A stretch of DNA of 64,000 nucleotides from Burkholderia savannae (GCF_001524445.2 NZ_CP013418.1:372001-436000), one strand, 5' to 3'. Numbered from the stretch's first letter, positions 49,377-58,770 are shown. Notes: generated from the sequence alone by a model not told the origin. Numbers and translations: made by a program.

Positions 49377-50336
49377 ATGACGAGCTTGGGCGCGCTGGTG
49401 ATTCTGTATTACCCGACGGACGAGCAGTTGTCGGGCCTGGAGGCGCTCGCGCGCGACAGCGACGCGCTCGTGGTCGTCGACAACACGCCGCACGAGCACG
49501 CGGCGGCGCGCGAGCGGGTGGGGGCGCTGTCGTCGCGGGGGAATATCGTATGGCGGCACCAGGGCAACCGCGGCGGGGTGGCGGGCGCGTACAACGCGGG
49601 GCTGTCGGCGCTGTTCGCGCAGGGCGTCGACGCGGTGGCGCTGTTCGACCAGGATTCGACGGTGCCGGCGGGGTACTTCGCGCAGATGCGCGACGCGTGC
49701 GCGCGGCTGGGCGAGGGGGCAGGCGCGGGCGCGTTCGTCGCGGGGCCGCGGATCTACGACGCGAACGAAGCGCGCTTCCTGCCGGAGCTGATGACGAGCG
49801 GCGTGACGGTGCGCCGGGTGCGGGTGGAAGGGGAGACGGCGCCGCAGCGCTGCGCGTTCCTGATCTCGTCGGGCAGCGTGATCTCACGGGCGGCGTACGC
49901 GCGGCTCGGAAGGTTCGACGAGGCGCTGTTCATCGACCACGTCGACACCGAGTACTGCCTGCGCGCGCTTGCGCACAACGTGCCGCTGTACGTGGTGCCG
50001 TCGCTGGTGCTGACGCACCGGATCGGGGCGCGGCGGCGGCACAAGGTGGGGCCGTTCGAGCTGACCGCGATGCATCACTCGTGGCAGCGGCGGTATTACG
50101 GCGCGCGCAACGCGATGCAGCTGGGGCTGCAGTACGGGCTGCGGTTTCCGGTGGCGCTGGTGCCGAATCTGCTGACGGTGTGGCAGGTGATCCAGGTGGT
50201 GCTGTGCGAGCGGGAGAAGGGGGCGAAGCTGCGGGGGATCGCGCTGGGCGTGCTCGACGGCGTGTTCGGGCGGCTCGGATCGTTCGACGAGGCGCGCTCG
50301 GGCACGGCGGCTCGCGAGCCGGTGCGGCTGGGGTGA
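49377..50336 (+). CDS. rhlC: rhamnosyltransferase 2 (RhlC)
   Basis: 319 residues of the GT2 family. The nucleotide-binding motif is VVVDNTPHE, and the metal motif is LFDQDSTVPAGYF (DQDS at 91-94). HVDTEYCLRAL supplies the ED-type acceptor motif. It adds the second rhamnose to make dirhamnolipid. It starts 107 bp after the exporter; the ribosome site GAGGGAAGAGCG is clear. Confidence 0.95.
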   Translation: MTSLGALVILYYPTDEQLSGLEALARDSDALVVVDNTPHEHAAARERVGALSSRGNIVWRHQGNRGGVAGAYNAGLSALFAQGVDAVALFDQDSTVPAGYFAQMRDACARLGEGAGAGAFVAGPRIYDANEARFLPELMTSGVTVRRVRVEGETAPQRCAFLISSGSVISRAAYARLGRFDEALFIDHVDTEYCLRALAHNVPLYVVPSLVLTHRIGARRRHKVGPFELTAMHHSWQRRYYGARNAMQLGLQYGLRFPVALVPNLLTVWQVIQVVLCEREKGAKLRGIALGVLDGVFGRLGSFDEARSGTAAREPVRLG

Positions 50337-50688
50337 ATGGAATGGATCGAACAACGGGCAGGACGCGGCGCGACGATAAAGATCGGATATCGAACGAAAT
50401 CGTTGCGAAGACGAATCGAATGGACTCGGCGTGGAGATGCTGCGGCGGTCGACAGGTCGACAGGAGGCAGTGACGGACGAGCAGAACACGCGCGGAGTCC
50501 GCGCAACCAAGCGGTAAGCGCCGATCACGGCGGGCGCGCGGCAAGCATACCGGATGATCGATCGTGGAAGCACCGGCAACGCGCGCCGACAATCGGGCGG
50601 CACCGGCTAGCGAAGCACCGCGCGCGCAGCCGCATCGCAACGATCAGTCAAGCATGAATCGAGCACGAACGAAGGACGTACGACGCGG
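50337..50688. other. 352-bp gap within the rhamnolipid cluster
   Basis: No gene is supported; short frames are arginine-rich. No terminator is visible, so the exporter genes downstream may still belong to the rhl transcript or have their own promoter here. Confidence 0.45.
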
Positions 50689-52251
50689 ATGAATCAGGCG
50701 GCAACGAGAACGACAGGAGGACGCGCGGCGCGCTGGTTCGCGGCGGCGGCGCTCGCATGGACGCTGGCCGGCTGCGTGCCGTCGGGGTTCAAGCCGACGC
50801 TCGCGCCGCGCGAGCCCGGCGACGACGCGCTCGCGCAGACGACGGGCGGCGCCACGCACGGCGCATGGCCGAGCCCGGACTGGGTGCGGCAGCTCGGCGA
50901 TCCGCAGCTCGACGCGCTGGTCGCCGAAGCGCTGCAGCAGAACCCGACGCTGCAGGCCGCGCAGGCGCGAATCGGCGTCGCGCAGTCGCAGTTGCAGCAG
51001 TTCGAATCGCTCACGGGGCTCACCGCGACGACGGGCGCGTCGCTCAGCAAGGCGCACGTGCCGCGCTCGGGCGGCACCATCAATACGACGTTGAACGGCT
51101 TGCCGGTGTCGGTGCCGCTCGTGGGCGAGTCGGTGGTGTCGTCGTCGTCGCTGTTCGTCGGGCTGAACTACCAGCTGGATCTGTGGGGCAAGAACGCGGC
51201 GGCGACGCGCGGGCTGATGTCGATGCGCGACGCGGCGCGGGTCGAGGCGGAGCAGGCGCGGCTCACGCTGTCGGTGGCGATCGTGACGCTGTACGGCGAG
51301 CTGGACCGCGCGTACGCGCTGCGCGAGCTGCTGCTGCTCAAGCGCCGCTCGAGCGAGCAGGTCGAGACGGTGCTGCGCGAGCGCGCGGCGCGCGGGATCG
51401 ACAACGGCTACGACGCGGACGATGCGGCGCTCAAGCGCAGCAAGCTGCTCGAGCAGATCGCGCTGCTCGACGAGCAGATCCAGCTGCAGAAGCTGCAGCT
51501 GGGGGTGCTGACGGGGCGCGGGCCGGAGCGGGGGCTGTCGCTCGCGCGGCCGAAGCTCGCGCCGCTCGCGGACGCGCCGCTGCCGGCGCGGCTGCCGGCG
51601 GGGCTCCTGGGTCGGCGGCCGGACATCGTCGCGGCGCGGCTGCGGGTGGAGGCGGCGTATGCGTCGATCGACGGCACGCGCGCGTCGTTCTACCCGGACG
51701 TGAACCTGGCGGCGCTGGGCGGGCTGTTCGCGCTGGCGCCGGCGTCGCTGTTCAAGCACGATGCGCTGGGCGGCTCGATCGGGCCGGCGCTGTCGCTGCC
51801 GATCTTCGATCGCGGCCGGCTGAAGGCGAAGCTGGGCGGCGACGTGGCGAACGCGGACGTGGCGCTCGCGCTGTACAACCAGACGGTGGATGGGGCGCTG
51901 GGCGAGGTGGCGCGGCAGCTGACGTCGCTGTCGACGGTCGATGCGCTGCTCAAGGAGCAGCAGCAGGCGGTGCGCTCGGCGCAGCGGATGGTGGCGCTGG
52001 CGGAGGACCGGCACCGTCGCGGGATGGGGATGCGGAAGGACGTGAACCTGGCGAAGCTGACGCTGCTGGACGAGCGCTCGCACGCGATCGAGCTGCAAGC
52101 GCGGCGTCGGACGTTGCGGGTGGGGCTGATCGGGGCGCTGGGCGGCGGGTTCGACGCGCGGCAGGCGAGCGGCGGGCCGCTCGCGCAGGCGGGCAAGCCG
52201 TTCGCGGCGGCGTCGCGGCCGGCCGAGGCGAACGAGCCGCAGCGCGACTGA
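50689..52251 (+). CDS. RND/EmrAB-type outer-membrane lipoprotein (NodT family)
   Basis: 520 residues. The lipoprotein signal is LAWTLAGC with the acylated cysteine at residue 29. Two long helical repeats form the periplasmic barrel-channel. QNPTLQAAQARIGVAQSQLQ, LVGLNYQLDLWGKN-like segments, GLLGRRPDIVAARLRVEAAY and LPIFDRGRLKAKLGGDVANA are NodT/OprM landmarks. It is the outer-membrane exit duct. It lies between rhlC and the periplasmic adaptor, completing an exporter with the EmrB-type protein. Confidence 0.93.
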   Translation: MNQAATRTTGGRAARWFAAAALAWTLAGCVPSGFKPTLAPREPGDDALAQTTGGATHGAWPSPDWVRQLGDPQLDALVAEALQQNPTLQAAQARIGVAQSQLQQFESLTGLTATTGASLSKAHVPRSGGTINTTLNGLPVSVPLVGESVVSSSSLFVGLNYQLDLWGKNAAATRGLMSMRDAARVEAEQARLTLSVAIVTLYGELDRAYALRELLLLKRRSSEQVETVLRERAARGIDNGYDADDAALKRSKLLEQIALLDEQIQLQKLQLGVLTGRGPERGLSLARPKLAPLADAPLPARLPAGLLGRRPDIVAARLRVEAAYASIDGTRASFYPDVNLAALGGLFALAPASLFKHDALGGSIGPALSLPIFDRGRLKAKLGGDVANADVALALYNQTVDGALGEVARQLTSLSTVDALLKEQQQAVRSAQRMVALAEDRHRRGMGMRKDVNLAKLTLLDERSHAIELQARRRTLRVGLIGALGGGFDARQASGGPLAQAGKPFAAASRPAEANEPQRD

Positions 52252-52462
52252 CCGGTGCGGTCGCGGGATTCGGCGGACGGTCGAAGCGACGGGCGAACGC
52301 GCGGCGGCGATCGAATGGCGGTCGACGCGATGCATGCTTCGGCGGGCGATGCAATGCTATTCGGGAGCGTCGAGCGCGCATGCATCAGGCACGAACGCAT
52401 CGGGCATCAACGCATCGAGCACCATCAAGTAGGAAGACATCACCACGAGCGCCACCTCCATT

Positions 52463-53842
52463 GTGAATACGAGAGATTCAACCGACACTGCAACCGAACA
52501 TCGAAGCCCTCCGGAGCGATCCGCGACGCCGCCCGGGCATGCCCGGCCAACGCACGATAGCGCCACCGACATCACGCACGCGAAGACCTTGAACGACACC
52601 GCCACTCACACCCGGCGCGCCAAGGCGCCGAACGATACGACGACCGCGGACGGCGCGCACGCGACGCCGGCGTCCGAGCACGCGCATCCCGACGCGGCCG
52701 CGTCGCTCGCCGCGCGCCGCGCGACGCGCCGCCGCCGCTTCACGCTGTTCTTCGGACTGCTGGCGATCGTCGCGCTCGCGGCGGCGCTCTACTGGTTCCT
52801 CGTCGGCCGCTTTAGCGAGGAGACCGACGACGCGTACGTGGCGGGCAACGTCGTGCAGATCGCCGCGCAGATTCAGGGGACGGTGACCGACATCCTGGTG
52901 ACGGACACGCAGCGGGTGAAGGCGGGGCAGGTGCTGGTGAAGCTCGACGACGCGGACGCGTCGGCGGCATACGCGCAGGCGCGGGCGCAGCTCGCGCAGG
53001 CGGTGCGGCAGGTGGCGAACACGCGGCTGTCGATGGGGATGTACGAAGAGACGGTGAAGGCGCGGGAGGCGGACCTGAAGCTCGCGCAGCAGGCGTACCG
53101 GGCGCGGGTGGGGGCGTCGGTGGAGGTGGTGGCGCCGGAGGAGCTGGCGCGGGCGAAGTCGTCGCTGGCGAACGCGCAGGCGGCGCTGGCGGGCGCGCAG
53201 GCGCAGCTGGACGCGGCGCGCGCGCTGGGCAGCGAGCGGCCGGCCGGGCAGAACCCGGCGGTGCAGCAGGCGGGCGCGCAGTTCAAGCTCGCGTACCGGA
53301 ACCTGAAGCGCACGACGATCGTGTCGCCGGTGGACGGGACGGTCGGGCAGCGGTCGGTGCAGATCGGGCAGCAGGTGGGGCCGGGGGTGCCGCTGATGTC
53401 GGTGGTGCAACTGCGGCAGGTGTGGGTGGAGGCGAACTTCAAGGAAGGGCAGATCCGGCACATGCGGGTGGGGCAGCCGGTGCAGCTCGAGTCGGACCTG
53501 TACGGCGCGCGGGTGACGTATCGGGGCCGGGTGGAGGGGTTCTCGGCGGGGACGGGGAGCGCGTTCTCGATGCTGCCGCCGCAGAACGCGGCGGGGAACT
53601 GGATCAAGGTGGTGCAGCGGGTGCCGGTGGTGATCTCGCTGGAGCCGTCGGAGCTGGCGGCGCATCCGCTGCGGGTGGGGCTGTCGATGAAGGCGACGGT
53701 CCGCACGAAGGAGCGGGGCGGGCATCTGCTCGACGGCGAGGCGCCGCTGCCGGGCTTGCGCACGCAGGTGCACGACGGGTATGCGGGCGAGGCCGACGCG
53801 GCGGCGGAGGCGGTGATTCGGGAGAACGACGGCGGCCGGTGA
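52463..53842 (+). CDS. membrane-fusion adaptor, EmrA/HlyD family
   Basis: 459 residues from a GTG without a strong ribosome site; the real start may lie downstream. An unusual ~90-residue Thr/Ala/His-rich N-terminus precedes the single membrane helix (about 93-114). TDDAYVAGNVVQIAAQIQGT and LVKLDDADASAAYAQARAQL mark the lipoyl and coiled-coil parts. RTTIVSPVDGTVGQRSVQIG and VEANFKEGQIRHMRVGQPV follow. It links the inner-membrane transporter to the outer-membrane lipoprotein. The long N-terminal extension is not typical of EmrA. Confidence 0.92.
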   Translation: MNTRDSTDTATEHRSPPERSATPPGHARPTHDSATDITHAKTLNDTATHTRRAKAPNDTTTADGAHATPASEHAHPDAAASLAARRATRRRRFTLFFGLLAIVALAAALYWFLVGRFSEETDDAYVAGNVVQIAAQIQGTVTDILVTDTQRVKAGQVLVKLDDADASAAYAQARAQLAQAVRQVANTRLSMGMYEETVKAREADLKLAQQAYRARVGASVEVVAPEELARAKSSLANAQAALAGAQAQLDAARALGSERPAGQNPAVQQAGAQFKLAYRNLKRTTIVSPVDGTVGQRSVQIGQQVGPGVPLMSVVQLRQVWVEANFKEGQIRHMRVGQPVQLESDLYGARVTYRGRVEGFSAGTGSAFSMLPPQNAAGNWIKVVQRVPVVISLEPSELAAHPLRVGLSMKATVRTKERGGHLLDGEAPLPGLRTQVHDGYAGEADAAAEAVIRENDGGR

Positions 53843-54139
53843 CGAGGCGCTCGCGGCATGTCGAACGACGGGACGCGGCGAATGTTCGTCGGGCGCGATC
53901 GCCGCATTGCCGGCGGCGATCGCGAGCCGCCCGCCGCGCGGTGACATCGCGATGCGGGTGCGATGCGCTTCAATCGTACGGATGACGAAGCATGTCGATG
54001 GTCGATTCGCGCTCGATTCGCGATTGCAGGCGACTTGTTCGTCGAGCGATGCGGCGCGGTTGCCTTCGTGACGGAGCGGGAACGACGTGAAGTCGTGAAG
54101 CGCAGCGCGAACAGGGCATGGCCGACGCGCGACGCGGAA

Positions 54140-54166
54140 GGCGAGCGCTCCAACGGTGCGCTCGCC
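54140..54166. terminator. 9-bp GC stem-loop downstream of the rhamnolipid exporter genes
   Basis: GGCGAGCGC (54140-54148) pairs with GCGCTCGCC (54158-54166) across a 9-nt loop. With the next hairpin it forms a pair between the convergent adaptor and prolyl oligopeptidase genes. Confidence 0.5.
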
Positions 54167-54171
54167 CAAGG

Positions 54172-54197
54172 CGAACGAAGCCAATCGACTTCGTTCG
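54172..54197. terminator. 9-bp stem-loop, second of a pair
   Basis: CGAACGAAG (54172-54180) pairs with CTTCGTTCG (54189-54197) across 8 nt, and is followed by TCTTGG. The pair may end transcription from the rhl side, though there is no strong T-run. Confidence 0.5.
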
Positions 54198-54399
54198 TCT
54201 TGGCATCATCGGATACGCGCGCTTGGCAACACGGGAAATCCGGCGACGAATCCGCGATCCCCGCATATGCATCTCGCGACGAAGTCACGTTCGTCCCGGC
54301 AAGCTTCTGAAGCGAACGCGGTCGCCCGGAGCCGCGCCGCGAGCGCCGGGACGGCGGGGCGGCGGGACGCCGAACGCCCGCCCGTCTTCTCATGGCGAT

Positions 54400-56496
54400 T
54401 TACTCGCGCCGGTCCTTCGCGTCGCGGGACAAGTGGCCCCAGAGGAACTCATATCCGATCGCTTCGTGCTCGGCCGTGTCGATTGCGTCGGCGCTGCCGT
54501 GGCCGCCATCGGTTTTTTCGAGCAGCCATACGTTCCGGTGCCCTTGCGCATGCATGCGCGCGACCATCTTCCGAGCATGCGCGGGATGCACGCGATCGTC
54601 GCTCGTCGACGTCGTGAAGAGCGCCGGCGGATATGCAACGTCGTGCGCGACTCGATGATACGGCGAGTATGCCGTGAGCGTCGGCGCATGGCCGGGATCG
54701 TCAGGATCGCCAAATTCGTCGAGCCACGACGCGCCCGCATGCAAGTGCGGATAGCGCTGCATGTCGAGCAGCGGCACGTCGCTCACCACCGCGCCGAACA
54801 GGTCCGGGCGCTGGATCATGCATGCCGCCACCAGCAAGCCGCCGTTGCTGCCGCCGCGGATGCCGAGCTGCCCGGCCGTCGTCACGCCGTCCGCCACGAG
54901 CCTTTCGGCGACGGCGATGAAATCGTCGAACGAGCGCTGCCGCTCCGTTTGTCGCGCCGCTTCGTGCCATCGCGTGCCGAATTCGCCGCCGCCGCGAATA
55001 TGCGCGAAGACAGCGATGCCGCCTTTTTCGAGCCAGCCGATGCCGAGCAGCGGATCGTAGTCCGGTGTGAGCGCAATCGCGAAGCCGCCGTAGCCGTACA
55101 GCAGGCACGGACGCGGTGCGCGACCCGCATCGTCCAATGCGTCGCGCGGGCCGACCAGCGTATACGGCACCAGCGTGCCGTCGCGCGAGCGCGCATGTTC
55201 GCGCCGCACCGTCAGCGTGGATGCATCGAATTGGGTCGGCCAGCGATCGAGCAGCGTCCATGCCGACAGGTCGTCGTCGGCGAGGTCGGCGAGCGAGTAT
55301 TCGGGCGGCGTCAGGTAATCGCCGACGCTCACGTACACCTCGTCATCGAACGTCGGCTCGACGGGCGACACGTCGACCTGCGCGAGCCCGCGCGCCGGGA
55401 ACGGGCGCGCGCGCCAGCGCCAGGCGCCGTCGTCCTGCTGCTCGGGCAGCCAGAGCAGCGTGCGCGTGAGCACGTCGTCGAGCCACGACACCAGCAGGTA
55501 GCGGCGAGTGTGCGTCCAGCCGCACGCCGACGTGCGATCGTTCGGCTCGAACAACGTAGCGAACGCGCGCTCGCCCGCGACGAACGCATCTTCCCGGATC
55601 GCGAGCAGGCTGCCGCCCGTGTAGCGCGCGCCGCCGCAGGTCCAGTCGAGCCTCGGCTGGAGCAGCAGCCAACCGTTCCAGTAGCCGACCTCGACGTGCG
55701 CCGGGGCGTCGTAGCGAATCCATGCGCCGTCGTCGCCGAGGCGATACGTATTCGCGTCGTAGAAGTTGATCGCCTGCTCGATCATGTGGTGCCGATCGAC
55801 CGGATCGTATTGCGCGTCGACGGAGATGTCGCCGCGTGCGCCGCGAAACACGACGGGCGCGTCCGATAGCAGGGTGCCGCGCGTCCAGCGCCTGACTTCG
55901 CGCGGATAGCCGGAGCGCGTGACGCTCGGGCCGCCGTTGTCCCAGCCGACATAGACCGTGTCGCGATCGATCCATTCGATCGAATGTTTGCCGGCCGCCT
56001 CGATCGAGAAGCCGCCGTCGACGAACCGGCGCTGCTCGATATCGAACTCGCGCACGACGACCGCATCGGCGCCGCCGTCGGACAGCACGATCAGCGCGCG
56101 ATCGCCGTCCGGCTCGAGGATGAGCTCGCCGTCGAACACCCATTGAACGTCTTCCGCCGCGCCGAGCGCGTCGAGATCGATCAGCGTCTGCCACTCGGCG
56201 CGGCCGCTGCGCCAGCTCGCCCACGGCGCGCGCCGCCACAGGCCTTTCGGATGGCGCTCGTCCTGCCATACGTCGTAGGCCCACGCTTGCCAGCGCTGCG
56301 GGATCACGGGCCGCTCGCGAGGCAGCAGCGCCTTCGTGAAGCGCTCGACGAGCGCGCGGTAGCGTGCGCCGTCGAGCCATGGCGCGCCGTGCGTGCGCGC
56401 ATTCTGCGCGTCGACCCAGTCGACGCTCGCGGGGCTTTCCAGTTCTTCGAGGAAGCGGTACGGATCGGCCTGATCAGGCCAGGAAGCATGAGGCAT
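54400..56496 (-). CDS. prolyl oligopeptidase family serine peptidase
   Basis: 698 residues, S9A layout. An N-terminal beta-propeller spans about 70-420. The C-terminal alpha/beta-hydrolase has LLYGYGGFAIALTPDYDPLL and the catalytic serine S550 in GIRGGSNGGLLVAACM. The aspartate is in TSTSDDRVHPAHARKM, and the histidine in TDGGHGSADAIDTAEHEA. There is no signal peptide, so it is probably cytoplasmic. It would cut short peptides after proline. It is convergent with the rhl exporter genes and divergent from the encapsulin operon. Confidence 0.93.
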   Translation of the reverse strand: MPHASWPDQADPYRFLEELESPASVDWVDAQNARTHGAPWLDGARYRALVERFTKALLPRERPVIPQRWQAWAYDVWQDERHPKGLWRRAPWASWRSGRAEWQTLIDLDALGAAEDVQWVFDGELILEPDGDRALIVLSDGGADAVVVREFDIEQRRFVDGGFSIEAAGKHSIEWIDRDTVYVGWDNGGPSVTRSGYPREVRRWTRGTLLSDAPVVFRGARGDISVDAQYDPVDRHHMIEQAINFYDANTYRLGDDGAWIRYDAPAHVEVGYWNGWLLLQPRLDWTCGGARYTGGSLLAIREDAFVAGERAFATLFEPNDRTSACGWTHTRRYLLVSWLDDVLTRTLLWLPEQQDDGAWRWRARPFPARGLAQVDVSPVEPTFDDEVYVSVGDYLTPPEYSLADLADDDLSAWTLLDRWPTQFDASTLTVRREHARSRDGTLVPYTLVGPRDALDDAGRAPRPCLLYGYGGFAIALTPDYDPLLGIGWLEKGGIAVFAHIRGGGEFGTRWHEAARQTERQRSFDDFIAVAERLVADGVTTAGQLGIRGGSNGGLLVAACMIQRPDLFGAVVSDVPLLDMQRYPHLHAGASWLDEFGDPDDPGHAPTLTAYSPYHRVAHDVAYPPALFTTSTSDDRVHPAHARKMVARMHAQGHRNVWLLEKTDGGHGSADAIDTAEHEAIGYEFLWGHLSRDAKDRRE

Positions 56497-56880
56497 GGCG
56501 TATTCACAATGAGCGTTGCGTGTAATGGTAGCGTAAGGCGTGATGTGCCTGCGCTTCGATTGCTGGGCCGACGGCCCGAGCGTCCTTCGCGCGAGCGCGT
56601 TGCCGCGGCGTGCGCGAGCGACGCGCGCACGCTTTCGTCGTACGTGAGAACGACGAGCGCCGGCGTCGCACGTGTCGCGCTTCCCGCCCGAATCAATCCG
56701 ACATCGCGACTATCTCCCGCATGCCCGGCCTCATTTCGAAATGAAAAATAATTGGTTCGGCTTTTGCGGCGGCTCTTTCATAGTGGAGCCTTGATGGCTA
56801 TAGACGGCGCTCGGACAGCGCTCGCCGTCGAGCCCGGCCCATGTCTCGTGCACGATGCGCGATACCCACAAGGAGACGCC
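56497..56880. other. 384-bp divergent promoter region of the peptidase and encapsulin operons
   Basis: It carries a perfect 14-bp palindrome at 56731-56744 followed by an AT-rich stretch (to about 56752), unusual in this GC-rich setting, and a small hairpin GGCTC/GAGCC near 56774-56792. The rhodanese ribosome site AAGGAGACGCC precedes 56881. No gene is supported. Confidence 0.5.
56731..56744. promoter_or_regulatory. 14-bp perfect palindrome upstream of the encapsulin operon
   Basis: TCATTTCGAAATGA is self-complementary. It lies about 137 bp before the rhodanese start, next to an AT-rich tract. It could be the operator for the operon's XRE regulator or for a sulfur-starvation regulator. Its function is inferred from position only. 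Confidence 0.5.
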
Positions 56881-57348
56881 ATGACGGTTGAACTCGAAGA
56901 ACGCTCCACACATGCGGTGCTCGAAGCCGCACGCGAAGCCGCGCGCGCGGCGGGCTTGCCGTATGCGGGCGGCATATCGCCTCGCGACGCATGGGCGCTC
57001 GTCACGGCCGGCGCCGCGCGGCTCGTCGACGTGCGCACCGCGGAGGAGCGCGCGTTCGTCGGCCACGTGCCGGACAGTCTGCACGTGCCCTGGGCGACCG
57101 GCACGAGCCTCACGCGCAACCCGCGCTTCGCGCGCGAGCTCGAAGCGAAGACGGGCAAGGACGCGGCCGTGCTGCTGCTGTGCCGCAGCGGCAACCGTTC
57201 GGCGCTCGCCGCGGAAGCGGCGGCGAAGGCGGGCTTCACGCAAGTCTTCAACGTGCTCGAAGGCTTCGAGGGCGAGCTCGACGATGCGGGCCATCGCGGC
57301 GCGATCAACGGCTGGCGGTTGCACGGGTTGCCGTGGCAGCAGAGTTGA
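56881..57348 (+). CDS. rhodanese (thiosulfate/persulfide sulfurtransferase) of the encapsulin operon
   Basis: 155 residues, one rhodanese domain. ARLVDVRTAEERAFVGHVPD is the CH2A-like entry. The active-site cysteine is in LLLCRSGNRSALAAEAA (CRSGNR loop). An N-terminal helix of about 30 residues precedes it. Such single-domain proteins move persulfide sulfur. It is the first gene of the operon with serine acetyltransferase, shell and desulfurase genes, as in known sulfur-storing family 2A encapsulin loci. The upstream in-frame start region is rejected in favour of the ATG with an AAGGAGACG site. Confidence 0.92.
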   Translation: MTVELEERSTHAVLEAAREAARAAGLPYAGGISPRDAWALVTAGAARLVDVRTAEERAFVGHVPDSLHVPWATGTSLTRNPRFARELEAKTGKDAAVLLLCRSGNRSALAAEAAAKAGFTQVFNVLEGFEGELDDAGHRGAINGWRLHGLPWQQS

Positions 57349-57455
57349 CCGATGCGGTCGGTTCCGGTGCGGCAACCGGCATCGACCGGCCGTGAGTAGC
57401 GAGCAGCAGTCAGCCAGCAACGAGAAACAACGAGAAGCAACAAGGAGCGGCAGCC

Positions 57456-58463
57456 GTGGCGGTATTCGACATCGACGACATCGTTCAATCGCTTCAAACC
57501 GTGCGCCAGCGCTGGCGCGAAGTGCAGCGCCGCTCGCTCGAGCCGGGCGGGCGCGAATTGCCGGCGCGAGAGGCGCTCGCGAGCATCGTCGAAACGCTGA
57601 AGGGCGTGCTGTTTCCGATGCGGCTCGGGCCGCCCGATCTTAGGCAGGAGAGCGAAAATTTCTACGTGAGCCATGCGCTCGACGACGCGCTGCACGCGCT
57701 CCTCGCGCAGGCGCGGCTCGAGCTGCGCTACAAGGGGCGGCACGACGCGAGCGCGCAGGCCGAGGCCGCGATCGAAGCGAAGACCGACGCCGCGGTGCGC
57801 GCGTTCGCCGCGCGCCTGCCCGCGATCCGCGCGCTGCTCGACAGCGACGTGCTCGCCGCGTTTCATGGCGATCCGGCCGCGGGCAGCGTCGACGAGGTGC
57901 TGCTCTGCTACCCGGGCGTCCTCGCGATGATTCACCACCGGCTCGCGCACGAGCTGTACCGCCTCGAATTGCCGCTCCTCGCGCGCATCGTCGCGGAGCA
58001 TGCGCATGCGCAGACGGGGATCGACATTCACCCCGGCGCGCAGATCGGCGGCGGCTTCTTCATCGACCACGGCACGGGCGTCGTGATCGGCGAGACGGCG
58101 ATCATCGGCGAGCGCGTGCGCGTCTATCAGGCGGTCACGCTGGGTGCGAAGCGCTTTCCGCGGGACGCATCCGGACATCTCGAAAAAGGCCTCGCGCGCC
58201 ATCCGATCGTCGAAGACGACGTCGTCATCTACGCGGGCGCGACGATTCTCGGCCGCGTGACGATCGGTAAGGGCGCGGTGATCGGCGGCAACGTCTGGAT
58301 CACGCAGGACGTCGCGCCGGGCAGCCATGTCACGCAGGCCGTCACGCGCAGCGATCCGGCGCGGCCGGCCGACGTGCAGGCCGACGCGCCGGCTGGCGTG
58401 CCGGGCGCGAATGGCGCGAACGGCGCAAGCGACACGGCGCTTTCCGCCGCGGGAGCGCTGTGA
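57456..58463 (+). CDS. serine O-acetyltransferase (EpsC/SrpH type)
   Basis: 335 residues from a GTG with an AAGGAGCGG ribosome site. The C-terminal left-handed helix has GIDIHPGAQIGGGFFIDHGT, VVIGETAIIGERVRVYQAVT and LGRVTIGKGAVIGGNVWITQ. The N-terminal helical domain is longer than in CysE. It makes O-acetylserine, the precursor of cysteine. Beside a desulfurase, it would supply the cysteine whose sulfur is stored. A C-terminal Pro/Ala/Gly-rich tail of about 45 residues follows the catalytic fold. The gene ends over the XRE start (TGATG). Confidence 0.92.
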   Translation: MAVFDIDDIVQSLQTVRQRWREVQRRSLEPGGRELPAREALASIVETLKGVLFPMRLGPPDLRQESENFYVSHALDDALHALLAQARLELRYKGRHDASAQAEAAIEAKTDAAVRAFAARLPAIRALLDSDVLAAFHGDPAAGSVDEVLLCYPGVLAMIHHRLAHELYRLELPLLARIVAEHAHAQTGIDIHPGAQIGGGFFIDHGTGVVIGETAIIGERVRVYQAVTLGAKRFPRDASGHLEKGLARHPIVEDDVVIYAGATILGRVTIGKGAVIGGNVWITQDVAPGSHVTQAVTRSDPARPADVQADAPAGVPGANGANGASDTALSAAGAL

Positions 58464-58750
58464 TGACGGCGCTCGTCCAACGTTTCGGCGCGGCGATTCG
58501 CCAGTTGCGCGAGGCGCGCGCGTGGTCGCAGGAGCAACTCGCCGAGCATGCGGGCTTGAACCGCTCGTACGTCGGCGAGATCGAGCGCGGCACCGCGATC
58601 GCTTCGATCGTCACCGTCGAGAAGCTCGCGCGCGCGTTCGGCGTGCCGATCGCGCGGCTGTTGTCCTCCGGCGTCGACGTATCCGAGGCCGCGTCGCAAG
58701 GATTCGGCGTGTCGCCGGCATCGAACGCGTCGCTGTCGACCGCGCGCTGA
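58463..58750 (+). CDS. XRE-family helix-turn-helix regulator inside the encapsulin operon
   Basis: 95 residues; a GTG one codon earlier is also possible. The helix-turn-helix is AAIRQLREARAWSQEQLAEH, AGLNRSYVGEIERGTAIASI and VTVEKLARAFGVPIARLLSS. There is no ligand domain; a low-complexity tail of about 20 residues follows. Its start overlaps the acetyltransferase stop, so it is coupled to the operon. The two direct repeats just downstream are the obvious binding candidates. A regulator in this position is not among the core genes I recall from described family 2A loci. Confidence 0.9.
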   Translation: MTALVQRFGAAIRQLREARAWSQEQLAEHAGLNRSYVGEIERGTAIASIVTVEKLARAFGVPIARLLSSGVDVSEAASQGFGVSPASNASLSTAR

Positions 58751-58770
58751 ATCCCTGTTCGATCTCCCCG

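Larger units (their letters stand above)
53843..54399. other. 557-bp gap between convergent genes with two hairpins
   Basis: Non-coding by composition. Two stem-loops at 54140-54166 and 54172-54197 are listed separately. Nothing else stands out. Confidence 0.5.

Noticed and set aside
47380..49887. An 835-codon minus-strand open frame across the rhl exporter
   Set aside because: Mostly repeated Arg/Pro/His; it overlaps three well-supported plus-strand genes.
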